Part shown: piece by piece, positions 1-11,000 of the stretch
Position numbering within the stretch: the first letter of the stretch is position 1
Layout of the letters: every line of letters begins with the position of its first letter
The notes under the pieces: generated by a model
What the model was told of the DNA's origin: nothing
Seen by the model: only the letters and a program-made list of their open reading frames with translations
Databases searched by the model: none
Translations under genes and position numbers: made by a program
NCBI GenBank assembly: GCA_035048495.1
Contig: CM068545.1
Span: 15,087,702 to 15,151,701, forward strand
DNA: 64,000 bases
Reading direction: 5' to 3'
Origin: Euptelea pleiosperma
Taxonomy: Eukaryota > Streptophyta > Magnoliopsida > Ranunculales > Eupteleaceae

Positions 1-537
1 CCTGTCCTGATCACATAACTATTCATGTTCAGTAGTTTTCGGGGTTAGCATGGTAGTGTTATATTTTGTGGAGCTTGATGGTGCTAGAGTATTGTAAATC
101 AAGCCACAACACTTGGAGGTAGTTCCTTAAGGGTATTTTCGTACTTTACATAGAGTTACAGAAACCCTCGTTTCATCTTATATCAGTTTCGTGAGAAGAA
201 TATTATTGTGTATTGTGAGTGTAGAGCATAATGGAATTGGTGTGAGTCCGTAGATGTACCTCGATCTTGAGGGAACCATGTAAATCTGTGTTGTGTGTGA
301 TTGCATCTTAGAGCGAAAATCACAAATCTAAAACGAGGCTCTGATACCACTTGACGTAGGTGGAGTTCAACTCAATGCATTGCTAAGATTTTCTTAGAGC
401 GAAAATCCTAAAGAACTTATACAAGGTGCTAATTTAAGCAATCGCAATAGTTCACAAAGAACCAAATAAACCCTAAAAGCAAATATCATCAATAATCAAA
501 AGTTTCCTTACAATGATCTCTTAACAAGTTTAAGCAT
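1..537 (-). repeat. Possible LTR-retrotransposon remnant
   Basis: No coding sequence is visible. On the minus strand at 338-349 lies TGGTATCAGAGC, the motif complementary to the 3' end of initiator tRNA-Met that plant LTR retrotransposons use as primer-binding site. It is preceded, two bases away, by a sequence ending in TCA, as an LTR 3' end would be. The rest of the putative LTR would lie to the right but has no clear far end, and no gag or pol frame is present. This is an inference from one short motif. Confidence 0.3.
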
Positions 538-539
538 CT

Positions 540-804
540 AAAAGAGAGGAGAAAGTCAAAATGACTTGGATTGAGGTAATTAAAAAGAATAGGCACATGC
601 TTTTATAGAAGATATAGCTCTAATAGTGTTAAATGGTAAGGTTTGTGCATGTCGACACCACAACCTTGATTCAGTACCCACTAACCCGCTTGCCTACCTA
701 TAAAAACACCCTAGTGTCAGACTGTCAAGTAAAATAATGGTAATAGTAGCCTACTTTAAGCCACTATGATGGTTACTTTTAAACCATGGTTGGGATAAAG
801 TGTA

Positions 805-837
<33 letters not shown>

Positions 838-840
838 CGT
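540..840 (+). mobile_element. RTE-type LINE 3' tail with ATG microsatellite
   Basis: Around 560 the plus strand reads MTWIEVIKK, matching the conserved C-terminal motif of plant RTE non-LTR reverse transcriptases. It is followed by a degenerate tail, a 'GGTTGGGATAA' block near 790 and a run of ATG/GAT triplets (806-838), the typical simple-repeat tail of RTE elements. The reading frame is broken and only the last few hundred bases survive. Confidence 0.5.
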
Positions 841-1084
841 GTTGGGCCTTGGGCTCAAGTATATATTCAAAATTTAACAAGAGTTAAGCCCAAGCTCTGC
901 TCATTTGCTACTATGTGAGGCGCCAAATTCAAAAATACCTTAGGATCCAGGGCATCTTCAAAGGATAAGCATGCGCCTGTGTTAAATGTCAAATGTTCTC
1001 TTATATCTTCTCCCACTTGCCCCACCCTGTCCATGGTTGCATTTGTACTTACCCTTTTATAACCTAGGTCAGGATCAAGGGACA

Positions 1085-1405
1085 CAAAATTTCACACCAA
1101 TTTTGGTGTACCCACATGGAAGATAAATTACTGGCTGAGTCTTGGTAAGGATGATCTCCTCACCATATAGATCACCCCTAAAAAAATCAGGTCATTATGA
1201 AATTTCTAACCTCATCAAATGTGGGTTTCAAGTTTACAGTAAAAAATAGACGGTTCATAATTCTTCAACTTGTAAATCAGGCTACGAATATCAGAATGAT
1301 TTGAATTTTCACGAGGGTGATCTCCTCACCAAAAATCATCCCATTCCAAAAGTTCTAATTTATATATTTGCCCCTGCCAATTTTTTGGTGTGAAATTTTG
1401 GGTTT
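1085..1405. repeat. Family B palindromic element, GATGATCTC core
   Basis: Non-coding fold-back element. The left arm carries 'ATTTCACACCAATTTTGGTG' and the right arm ends 'TTTGGTGTGAAATTTTG'. The core contains 'GGATGATCTCCTCACC' and 'TAATTCTTCAACTTG'. The same core recurs at 14935-15310, 15611-15805, 18655-19060 and 50910-51285, so it is a dispersed MITE-like family. Confidence 0.55.
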
Positions 1406-2435
1406 GTTTAAAAGCATCAGCAGGATGTGGCACGATGTGATAGCCCACTGCTTCGCCACTTCAAAAAATCCACTGCATCAAATTTTTTCTCGGAAACCTA
1501 CTTAAGTGGGATTGAATCAATGACCTCCCACAAGAGAAGGGTACACACTAAAAATCTAAGCAAGACAGCTAGGTGTAGACTCAACTATACTTCTTTAAAT
1601 TATGGCCACCCCCTTGAACGTCAATCAATTCCGTTGACTAACACCTAAACGACCATTCAACATTATTGATTAAGAAGTTGACTTTTACGAATTTCGGGCT
1701 ATACAGATGGACGACAAGATGGCGTCCCAGCAAACAGAAGAACAACAAACAAAAACACAAAAACAAACGGAACAACTAGAAGACCTAAACAACTCAACCC
1801 TCCAAAACAGCAAACAATAAAAATATCTCCACTTACGATAGACTAAGGAATCCCACTTGAAAACCACGAATATCGGGCTCTTGATCTTGTTTTTCAAGAT
1901 CATTGTTGTTTTCCTGTACTTTGTAACTTCTGAAATTTTTAGGGTAGAAATCAATAGATTATGAAAGGGTTTATACACTTGTTACGTTTGGGTGTGACAG
2001 TAATTAGAGTAACTATCAATGGAGTGTTACCAAATCAATTAATTTTCTAGGGGGTTAGTGCTCAAATGCGCCCAGGAGAGGTAGTGTTTCTTCTTTTTTT
2101 TGGTAGTTAAGCCTGTTTTTAAAGAGATCAGTAACTCGGTGAAGGTGGGTTTTGAACCCAGACTTGAGTAAAACTTGTGTCACAAGGGATTGCAAATCTC
2201 ACAATCACAAGCCAATGAGTTCTCTGCACATACCCAAGTGCTTTTTGCAACGTACCCATGTGCTTTTGCTTTGAGGTGTACGTGCCGAGAACTCATTGGC
2301 ACCTTCAGGAGAGGCAGTGCTCTCTCTAGATGTTTCTCCACCTAAGCACTCCTTATGTGCCAAGTTCGGCCCAATAGAATTCCACCACACGGCGGCGCGC
2401 ACAATTTGGGGTAGAAAGAGTCAAAGGTTTGAAAT
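1406..2435. other. Intergenic, no gene seen
   Basis: No open frame here has codon bias, splice structure or a recognisable domain. Short frames near 1427-1648 and 1685-1978 are low-complexity and match no family I know. A short inverted repeat around 'GAGTTCTC'/'GAGAACTC' lies at about 2217-2300. Confidence 0.5.
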
Positions 2436-2439
2436 CTCT

Positions 2440-2548
2440 AATCAGGCTGATTTTTTGGTATGTAGGTATAACTAAGGATGGGCCAAACATCCATACGGTC
2501 AACGATCTATAAGAGTGTGCCACGTGGCTCATACTGTGATCCGTCCCT
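2440..2548. repeat. Family A palindrome, right half only
   Basis: Matches the right arm of the family A element: a 'TCTAATCAGGCTGATTTT' block, then 'GGGCCAAACATCCATACGG', then the perfect G-box palindrome GCCACGTGGC at 2519-2528, then 'TCATACTGTG'. The left arm is missing, so this is a truncated copy. Confidence 0.6.
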
Positions 2549-2832
2549 CAGCAAACTTCTGCTCTCATAACATGTACGGTGGAAGGTGCATTTAATAATA
2601 CTGTGCAGACGTAGGGTTTTAAAATATGGAAGATGAGGTGGGACCAAAAGGGTCTCGTTCAACCACCTGACCTACTTTTCACACAAGAATTCTTTGATTG
2701 CTGCTACTCGGGAAAAGAGTGTGATAAACGAGGATACAAGGGTAGGTCAAGAGAAATGTTCCAAATTTGCCACTTGGTGAAATAACAACGATCAAATTAT
2801 AGATCTATATAACTTGCTACATTTTACATTAG

Positions 2833-3300
2833 TTCGGATCCGGGGACTCACCTTTTTGCACTCATAATTGCACTCACGCTCTTGAGTGTTGATTCCGAGA
2901 ATCCAACATGGTTTTGCTTTGGCAAAAGTGAATGTTAGCTCAGCACTATCAACTATCATTGGATTCTCGAATTCATGTCCGAGAGAGCGTGAGTGTGATC
3001 ATGAGTGCAAAACGTGAGTCTGTGGTTAATCAAACAAAGGTTGAGGCCCTTGACCATTGGATTCAAGAGATCCATGGGACAATAACTATTGGGTCAGGAT
3101 CCGCGCGCAACTTTTTTTTGACAACCAAATTTTTTTTTTGACAACCAAATTTCACACCTTTTCTCAGACGTAGCTTCCGAGAATCCAATGGTGGTTTTGC
3201 TTTTGCAAAAGTGAATGCCAGCTCAGCATTATCGAGTACCGTTGGATTTTCGGAATCCACGTCCTAAAAGAGGTGTGAAAATTTGGTTGTCAAAAAGGCT
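2833..3300. repeat. Two family B elements, GAGAATCCAA core
   Basis: Two successive copies (about 2833-3020 and 3090-3300) of a palindromic core: 'GAGAATCCAA', then 'GGTTTTGCTTTGGCAAAAGT', 'CAGCTCAGCA' and 'TTGGATTCTCG'. The first copy has arms with 'CACTCACGCTCTTGAG' and its reverse complement. The second has 'TTTGACAACCAAATTT' on one side and 'AAATTTGGTTGTCAAAA' on the other. Related copies occur at 3560, 25125, 26035, 54166 and 56145. Confidence 0.6.
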
Positions 3301-3559
3301 ATCCTTGGAACCTGTTCCATAACTATTTTATCTTTTTTAAGTTGTTGCATCGTGGACTGTTGATCTCTTGAATCCAATGGTCAATGGCCTCAACTATATA
3401 CTTTTTCGTCCCATTATTTGGAGCATTGTACGGATTATCAAGAAAAAACAATCGGATAGACCCAAATGAAAAGGTCAACAGATGATTTGATTAAGTTGAT
3501 TTCCTAGATAGGACACATCATTTCCCATCTACACTAATCACACCATAGATCATACCACT
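3301..3559. other. Short spacer, no gene seen
   Basis: AT-rich sequence between two family B elements. Nothing coding or structured is visible apart from fragments resembling the neighbouring elements (for example 'TGAATCCAATGGTCAA' near 3370). Confidence 0.4.
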
Positions 3560-3720
3560 GCTCACAATTTCTGACTCATAATTTCACTCATGTTCTCATG
3601 GGTGGTTTTGCTTCGGTAAAGTAAATGCCAACTCAACACACAAAATCATTGTTGTATTTCTCGAGATCCATGGACAAGAACACGAGTGAAAATACGAGTT
3701 GGCGGATCCCGACCCATAAA
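3560..3720. repeat. Family B element, GAGAATCCAA core, diverged
   Basis: Diverged copy with 'GGTGGTTTTGCTTCGGTAAA' in the core. Its outer right end reads 'GCGGATCCCGACCC', the terminal motif shared by both family B core types. Confidence 0.5.
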
Positions 3721-4030
3721 TTAGTTTAGCGATATAAGTTTTAGGTTATCCTCTCAAAGTAGCGAAGAGGTTAGCGAAACAGCTGGAGAACAATTTTGCG
3801 GCTGTCTCGCGAAACTTTGGCTTGGCGAACGAGGATGACGATCTGTTAGATATGCTCTAAACAATGAAAATAGACATTCAACCACCCCCCATCTCTCCTA
3901 CCAAAGATCCCTACCTTCCGTAACCCAAATGAAGAAAATACATTATCCCATAAATTTCTACGTGGCTAAAAGTGGGAACAAGGTAATTCAAGTGGGCTGG
4001 AGATGGTGGTGACCGTTGAGAGTTTTCAAC

Positions 4031-4038
4031 TATAAAAA
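4031..4038 (+). promoter_or_regulatory. Putative TATA box of the CASP-like gene
   Basis: TATAAAAA lies 200 bases before the ATG at 4238. It is followed by a pyrimidine-rich leader (CTCCTCCTCCTTCTCC-type tract at about 4118-4155), typical of plant 5' UTRs. Spacing predicts transcription starting near 4060-4070. The position is inferred from sequence only. Confidence 0.5.
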
Positions 4039-4237
4039 CAGGAAAAGGTAATAAACAAGTTCATCACCCCCGGCCCCCATCTGCCTTCCTAATACACTAC
4101 ACCTCATACGTTACATACCCCTCCTCCTCCTCCTTCTCCTTCTCCCTCTCCCCCAAGTCACAAATCCAATTTTCAACCTTCAACCCCCCTCAAAAAACCA
4201 ATTCCTTCTTCACCCAAACTCAAAGAAAGTCACATCC

Positions 4238-4907
4238 ATGGCAAAGACCAGGAAAATCTGCACATTTCTACTGAGACTTGTAGCCTTGTGTGCAAACCTT
4301 TCGGCGACCATCCTCATGGCGACGAATCATGAAACTGCGATCGTCTTCAGTATAAAATTCGAGGCAAAAGTTAGCCAAATCCCCGCGTTCAAGTAAGTTT
4401 CTTTCATTATGTTTATCATCATCTTCATCTTCATCTTCATCTTCATCTTCTTCTTTGAATTATGGTTACTGAATTAAAGCTTGGCATAGGTTTTTTGTGA
4501 TCATGAATGCAATCGCATGTGTATATGGCCTTCTAGTTCTTTTTCTTCCGTCGAAGAGTGTGCTCTGGCGATTAATCGTGGCTCTCGATGCGGTAATTAA
4601 ACAACTATCCATTTTTTTTTTTAAGATTGTTTACGCTTTGGCGAAAACTTAATTAATAACTGGTTTATGGTTTTTTTTTTAGATTGTTACAATATTACTT
4701 GCTACGAGCGTTTCCGCGTCACTGACGATTGCTTATGTGGGGAAGAAAGGATACTCGCATTCAGGTTGGCTCCCCATCTGTGACCGAGTCCCCAAGTTCT
4801 GCGACCGGGTTGCCGTAGCAATTATCGCAGGCTTAGTTGGTTTGATACTTCACACGGTCATTCTTCTCCATGCCATCCACACTGCCGTCAATCCGCTTCT
4901 TATTTAA
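4238..4907 (+). CDS. CASP-like protein, CASPL1 type, 160 aa, 3 exons
   Basis: Exons 4238-4392, 4490-4592 and 4683-4907 join in frame through GT-AG introns to a 160-residue protein, a usual length for CASPL1C-type proteins. Four hydrophobic segments are visible: TM1 about residues 8-28 with a conserved Arg (LLRLVALC), TM2 (FVIMNAIACVYGLL), TM3 containing the family Asp (IVALDAIVTILLA) and TM4 near the C terminus (IIAGLVGLILHTVILL). The loop between TM3 and TM4 has the family's 'GWLPICDRVPKFCDRV'. CASP-like proteins are plasma-membrane, MARVEL-related scaffolds; the founding CASPs organise the Casparian strip, while most CASPL members have unknown roles. The ATG at 4238 is the first in frame after the leader. 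Intron 1 holds a TTCATC microsatellite (about 4419-4452). The family call is firm; the subgroup is judged from remembered similarity. Confidence 0.88.
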
Positions 4908-5094
4908 GGCTTTAGACATGATCTTCAGTTTATAATTATGGATCTAACTTTTTATTATTTCTTTCGCATCTATGAATCTATGATGTACTAAAGATACATG
5001 CATGGTTATGATCATTAAGAAAATGAAAGGCATTTTCTTTGAAGGAGAAACATAGAAGATGGAGATGATCATTTGAAGAACATTCTGACATATC

Positions 5095-5100
5095 AATAAA
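5095..5100 (+). terminator. Putative polyadenylation signal, CASP-like gene
   Basis: AATAAA lies 188 bases after the CASP-like stop codon, in a T-rich context with further T-rich sequence downstream, a plausible plant 3' UTR length. Confidence 0.4.
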
Positions 5101-5232
5101 TCGATCTCAATCGTTTTCTATACTAGTACATTCTTATTGTTGTTTGATTTAGATGGGATTTACTTATAATGTGTTTAATAAGTTTTAATAGCAAAATGAA
5201 AGGTGTACCCCACGACACAGACCATGTTGCAG

Positions 5233-5475
5233 CAAGGTTTAAACGCAGCTGTTATAACGGACTTGGGGCGTTACCTATTTTTTCCTGTTTTATCGGATTG
5301 TAATGCACGGCCAAAAAAGGTTAAAAAAATGGGAAACTAACGGAAATAACGGTACCAAAATTCAAATTTTGAATTTGAAATTTTCAATGAACTTTATAAC
5401 AGAAAAAAAAAAAAAACAGAAATAATGGGCAGCACATAACATAACGGGGAGTTCCGAATCTGTTTTTTGAACCAT
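5233..5475. repeat. Family D inverted repeat (GTTATAACGG type)
   Basis: Begins with 'GTTTAAACGCAGCTGTTATA' and 'ACGGACTTGGGGCGTTACC', and ends with 'ATAACGGGGAGTTC' and 'TTTTTTGAACC'. The same terminal pattern frames repeats at 38185, 48465 and 61970. It is non-coding, with a homopolymer A run inside. Confidence 0.55.
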
Positions 5476-5519
5476 GTGTTGCAGTACCATGTGAGCTCAA
5501 ATGTAATTGTAACATGTGC

Positions 5520-5765
5520 CATGCGGTATTAGGATGCATTTTGCACTCCAGTATATATGCAATGCATATATGCAAATGCATTGCAGTCACTTCCCACAGT
5601 TTTTGGGCTGCACATGCTTGCATCCATTTTCTTAAAGAGTTTGCAAGGGCTTGGCAACCACTTGCACGCCCCCAACCAATCGATCACTTGTAATCCCAAA
5701 ACCCTGGCAAGTGAGCGCATTGCATCTGATTTGCATTGAACCAAGCAGGGCCTAGTGTTGTTGAA
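5520..5765. repeat. Family E GCATTGCA-rich repeat
   Basis: Rich in ATGCATTGCA words, with 'GGGCTGCACATGCTTGCATC' and ending 'AACCAAGCAGGGCC'. A similar unit lies at 24366-24650 and a third fragment near 25580-25940. The GGCC..TTGG ends resemble Tourist-type MITEs, but no clean target duplication is visible. Confidence 0.45.
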
Positions 5766-6639
5766 TTTGTGTTTCAAAATTGTTTACATTCGAATTTGAA
5801 ATCATTTGTTTGAAATATGTTTATCATAAACTAAATGAGTGGTTAAATGGTTAGTGACTTAAGTGGCTTTTCATCTTTTTACTAAGTTTTCAAATTAACT
5901 TGGTTAGATGAGAAGTCTTTGATGCCGGCCAAAATCCTCTCTCAAGATCAAGAGAAGAATTGGTCACCAAAAGAAAAGTTAGAAAGAGGAGAAAGGAGAA
6001 ATCAAGTTGCAAAACTTATCAAAAGAGAAAGGTTGGGGCTTCCCACACTCCTTCTAGCTCTAGATCTCAAACCAAATGTTATAATATTCAAAAGGTTGTT
6101 TTTGCTTCATATATAGCCACATATTTATAGGCCTCCAAAGTAAACGTTAAACACTCTCTTCCTTAACCTCCAAGGCAAGTAACTACACATTCCTAGGGAT
6201 AATAACTCTATGATGGATCCCACTATTGGGTCACTCCAAGACACCTATAACCCATAACCCATTACCCCATGACCCATGAATCCTAGGTGCCTCATCTAAC
6301 GGTGGGGGTGGGGGTGGCTGTGTTTGCATCAGTCTCTCTTTTGTTGACTCTCAAAGTTTAGTCCCACATCTATGCTTTTAAAGTAGGGAAAATTACTTGT
6401 AGGGTCGTAGTTTTGTAATTATGGCCTTAGATGCCATACATGTTATCACTTAGACTAGAAAATGGTGGCTTTTTCAACCATTAGATCAACAACTCGGAAA
6501 TAACTGATGGACTCCACTTTTGTAGTGCAAAAGTCTTGTCCGTGATGTCTTTTGGCAGAAAAACATAAAAAATTAAATTAAAACAAAACACAGCTTGAGG
6601 GACCTGGAGAAAGAGCGGAGCTTCAATGACAAATCATCA
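5766..6639. other. Intergenic, no gene seen
   Basis: AT-rich sequence. A 65-codon frame at 5919-6116 is Lys/Glu-rich and unsupported. No repeat with clear ends was recognised. Confidence 0.4.
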
Positions 6640-6950
6640 ACGATCACAATGTACGTGAGCCACGTAGCACATTCTTAGAGACCATTGACAGTATGGATGT
6701 TTGGCCCATCCCTAGGTCGACCTACATACCAAAAATCAGTCTGACTAACGATTTCCAACCTTTGGATCTGAGTACCCCAAGAAATAATCAAAATCCATGG
6801 TTAAAAATAAACCATGAAAAAGACTAGTATTGTGGATGGAAATCACTAATTAAGCCGAATTTTGGTATGTAGGTCCACCTAGGGATGGGCAAGCATCCAT
6901 ACGGTTAGTGGTCTCTAGGAACATGGCTCATACTGTGGTCCATCATCAAC
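6640..6950. repeat. Family A palindrome, near-complete
   Basis: The left arm starts 'GTGAGCCACGTAGCACATTC' and continues through 'GTATGGATGTTTGGCCCATC' and 'CCAAAAATCAGTCTGAC'. The right arm is its reverse complement ('TTTTGGTATGTAGGTCC', 'GCATCCATACGGTTAG', 'ATGGCTCATACTGTGG'). No coding potential. Confidence 0.65.
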
Positions 6951-7109
6951 ATTGTTATTAGACTTCGATCACCAAAGTTCTACTCCTGGAGAAAGGGTTT
7001 GCAACCAATGCGAAACCTCCAATGCTTTGATTCTGAAATTGCGATTCCGGCAGGAGCAGTTAGGCTTCTTGAGAGAAAATTTTTGATCGTGGCGTTTTTA
7101 TCCGTGCAT

Positions 7110-7340
7110 CTAGGCCACACCTAAAAGTGCCACGTAGAACGCTCTTAGAGATCAATGACCATACAGATGTTTGAACCATCCGTAAGTGAACCTGCAGACC
7201 AAAAATCAGCCTGAATGGTGATTTCTAACCTTTTGAGTTTAGTCTTTTTCATCGATTGATTTTCAACCGTGTGATTCGAGGGTTATTCTGGGGTACTTGA
7301 ATCCAACGCCTAGAAATCACCAATCAGACTGATTGAAAAT
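7110..7340. repeat. Family A palindrome, partial
   Basis: The left arm is present ('AGTGCCACGTAGAACGCTC', 'CAGACCAAAAATCAGCCTG'), as is the start of the right arm ('AATCACCAATCAGACTGATT'). The outer right arm is lost. Confidence 0.55.
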
Positions 7341-7392
7341 AAAGTTCTCATAAGTAAAGGTTTTCTCAACTCCTTTTAAAATATAAAACCTG

Positions 7393-7790
7393 TTTACTCT
7401 AAAAGCTTAAGCTGTTAGAGGGAGGCATAACTATGAATATTAAAGGGTTCACGGGTCGAACAGAGGCGGAGTGCTGGCCACACAACCACACACAATACAC
7501 TCCAATAACACATCTCCCCAGCACTTTGCTGAGACGAGAACCCACGACCTACTGGGACCACCTCCTGCTCTGATACCATGTTGACAGCCACTTTACTCTA
7601 AAAGATTAAGCTGTTAGAGGGAGGTGTAACTATGTATATCAAAGGGTTCACGGGTCGAACAGAGGCGGAATGCTGGCCACACAACCACACACAATACACA
7701 ATACACTCCAATAACACGCCTCCCCGTCACTTTGCCGAGACTCGAACCTGCAACTAAATCGTTGTCTACAAAGCTCCCAATTCGCCTCTA
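7393..7790 (-). repeat. 199-bp tandem repeat with PBS/B-box-like motifs
   Basis: Two units (7393-7591 and 7592-about 7790) share 'TTTACTCTAAAAG', 'TTCACGGGTCGAACAGAGG' and 'CTGGCCACACAACCACACAC'. Between them on the minus strand lies TGGTATCAGAGC (7567-7578). On the minus strand unit 2 also reads GGTTCGAGTCTCGGC, resembling a Pol III B box. This could be a tandem LTR fragment or a tRNA-related retroelement; the sequence does not decide. Confidence 0.5.
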
Positions 7791-7864
7791 CAGAACTAAA
7801 ATGCATTCTCATTCACTTCTTTACACCAGAACATCACATGTATAAGTTTTTTCCTTTCATTGCA

Positions 7865-7870
7865 TTTATT
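7865..7870 (-). terminator. Candidate polyadenylation signal for KDSB
   Basis: AATAAA on the minus strand, 228 bases past the stop codon of the CMP-Kdo synthetase gene. The motif is common in AT-rich DNA, so this is only a candidate. Confidence 0.3.
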
Positions 7871-8097
7871 ATCGTACTCAACCTTTCCATATGTTTTGAA
7901 ACGATGCACACTATTTAACAAAAATGAACCACTAATAATAGACAACAAACTAAAAAGATCATGGATCAACATAGGACTCTTAATTTGATTACAGTAGGGG
8001 ACTACTGAATCCACCATAAAACTAGAACTGGAAGCATGAATTTTGCCAATATTTATACGCTCCTTTCCTCAGTCGATGTTTTCATCACTGCAATCAA

Positions 8098-11000
8098 CTA
8101 CGATAAGTTTCTTTCACGCATCAGTGATTCTATCTTCTCAACATCTTCTGGAGTGTCCACACCATGAGCATCATGGTCAACCTTGATCACCTGCAACAAA
8201 GAAAGTTTAATGACTGCAGAAAATCAAGTACTGGTCGCTTTTCTTGGAAACAATCAAGACTAGTATTGATTTCCATGAAGAATCACATTTCTCTCTCTTT
8301 CTTTTTGTTGTGCTAATTAAAACAGAATCACAATAAAATGTGGACAACAGTTAAGAAAACCAAGATGACCAAAAGTATAATACAAAAAAGCAAGAGAGAA
8401 AATACAGGAAGGATACTAAAAAGAAATTAAAGACATCTGTTCTAAAGAACCAAATAACCTTATCATGTTTTGATGGGTGTTTTGTCCTTCCTACACAGGC
8501 TCCAATTAATTAACTGGAACCCATGAGGCTCCATGTGGCCCTATACAAGTTGCGAACATAAAGGTCCATAATGCTTGGAGACACTTAAGAATGAAACTAT
8601 TTTAAAGCTAACTGAACATTTTGAATAATTTTAGTTAAAAATATATGAGTCGAAAAAGCAACAGCTAAAAAAAGGAACAAAAAATATCTACATATATTAA
8701 AATACCTTCATCTTATACCCATTCTCAAGGACTTTAAGCTGTTCTAGATCTTCTTCTAGTTGCAATGGAGTAGGTGGAAGCTCTGGATATATCCTTAGAA
8801 ACTTTGAGTCATAGCTCTGCTCAGATAAAGGCATCATTAGCAAGAAATTGATGACTCCACGCTGGTAGCAAATGTAGATAACCATGCCGGACTATATAAC
8901 TATAAAAGCAGGTTCACGCAAGAAATGTTTCAAAATAGTACCTGGATACCAAGATGAAGTAAATATGGGAAGTTTGAATTGACTTCTCCTGACCTGTGAA
9001 AATTGGGAGACACAGATAAATACATGGAATGTTGATGAGCAGTGAAGGATACTGTGTGCTACAGAAACCAAATTGACAAGTACCATAGAACGCACTTGTT
9101 ATATGGGATTAGTCCCCTTGAAAAATAGATTGCATAACCATGATTGTCGACAACACATTTCACCCTGTTTGGATCATATCCATCTTCAGGTTTTAAGGAT
9201 GTTACTGCAGTGCTAAACACAGCATCAGGGGCTCCCTGCAGAACACACAAGATATTTCAATCAATCAATAAATAAAGCAACAACGAACACTTTGATCAAG
9301 CAACACTTAGATCTAAAGAGCCTGAGTCTCGATCTAGATGAAAGTGGGAAACAAAGGAAATGTTTGAATCGTTTTTTCACCCGATATTTGTGGCGATTAT
9401 CCACGATTTTTAGTAAATGTTTTCTATCAGTTCCATGTGTTCCTCCTCAAACCATCATTTTTCATTATTTTCTAAATCTTTCTTTTCAGGGTCGTTTCTT
9501 TTATTCCTCTTAGAAAGTAGGTCCTTTGTACCTCCTTTTGAAATCCTTTTGAAATTGAATCAAATCTCGCTTGATTTCTAGTAGTGTCATTTTTTTTCAC
9601 AGTCCTTTTGTTTCAATGATGATTAGCATAGCATCAATCATATTCCACGATGAGCTAAGAAATGTGTACTTAAAGAGAGGATCATCCCTAAAATCAAAGA
9701 GCCTGAAAGAGTGATCTGAGAGATAAGGTCAGCCTGGGTTCGGAGTTTCAAAGAAGGAAAAAGATGTAGGAAGTCTGATTAGGAATGGAATGACTAGAAG
9801 CTCCAATTTGATGCCATGGGTGTAATATTTGAATGTACAACAGAAGATTGGAGATAAATTTGAAAAAAAAAAAAAAGAATTGAGAAGTGGTCTAGCCTCT
9901 GTATCCAATTCGAGATAAGCTTGAGAGTTGAGGACGAAAATATATTCATCAATACATGCGTGATTAATTACCTGATATACGAAAAAGAATAAATAATAAA
10001 AGGCTAGAATTTCCTTGAGGCAATATGACATTAAATCATTTTTCACATCTAATATTGGACCAGTAAGACTTTTAAAATACGGAAAAGCTAACAAAATTTG
10101 CATGCTGCTCCATAAGAAATAGAAGCGAACATTTGAATTATGCATTCTCTAGCAAAAAAAACAGGTAATGCACTAAAACAATTTGTCCAGAAACTAATAC
10201 AGCATTGGACAAATTGACTACCTGCAGAGCTTTCACGACCCCATCTATTATATCAGGTTCAATAAGAGGCTCATCCCCCTGAATATTGACAACTATATCA
10301 TACTTCTTCTCAAGCTTCTGGAGTGCTTCATTGCAACGTTCTGTGCCTGCAAATTAAAAACATACTACGAGTAAATATGAGCCAATTTTTTAAAATTGCA
10401 CCAAGTGAACAGCCTAAGCTCCTACCATTTCGGCAAGATTCCGATGTCATTATCACATCGGCACCAAACCCTCGACAGCATTCTGCAATCTTTTCATCAT
10501 CCGTTGCCACAACTAGTGCAAGAAGAAGCTTTAGATGATAATTTACAAACAGACAACCCAATCAAAGACCATTAGATAAACAGTGCATATATCAGCAGAT
10601 CTCCTGATCCACAGTCCACAGGCAATGCTCCTATGCTTTCAACTGCACTTAGGGCTACAAGGCCAAGAAATTATTGAACCTAAGCAGAGTAAATTTGAGC
10701 AACCTTTGCCATTTGCAGGTCCTGTAACACCTTACCAACAAGTCAGAGTTGACAGATTCTGTTCTACAGATGGCACTCAAGTAATATAGTTCTATGTTTG
10801 GCATGGAATTTGCATTGCGAGATGAAATAACATCCAATACAGGCCAATTTTGCATCATTGGTCCACTGGTAGCCACCTTGTTGCAAATATACTGAAGAGT
10901 AGGCAGTTTGAATGTCAATCATTATGGTATGCAAATCAGCATCCACAATTCAAGGAATGCTGATGAGATAAATAAGATGGAGGTTCTAAACAAAACCAAT

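Noticed and set aside
2205..2402. 65-codon minus-strand frame
   Set aside because: Short, no domain, located in repeat-rich DNA.
7567..7578. tRNA gene suggested by GCTCTGATACCA
   Set aside because: The motif is only the 3' end of initiator tRNA-Met (a primer-binding-site complement). No cloverleaf can be built around it.
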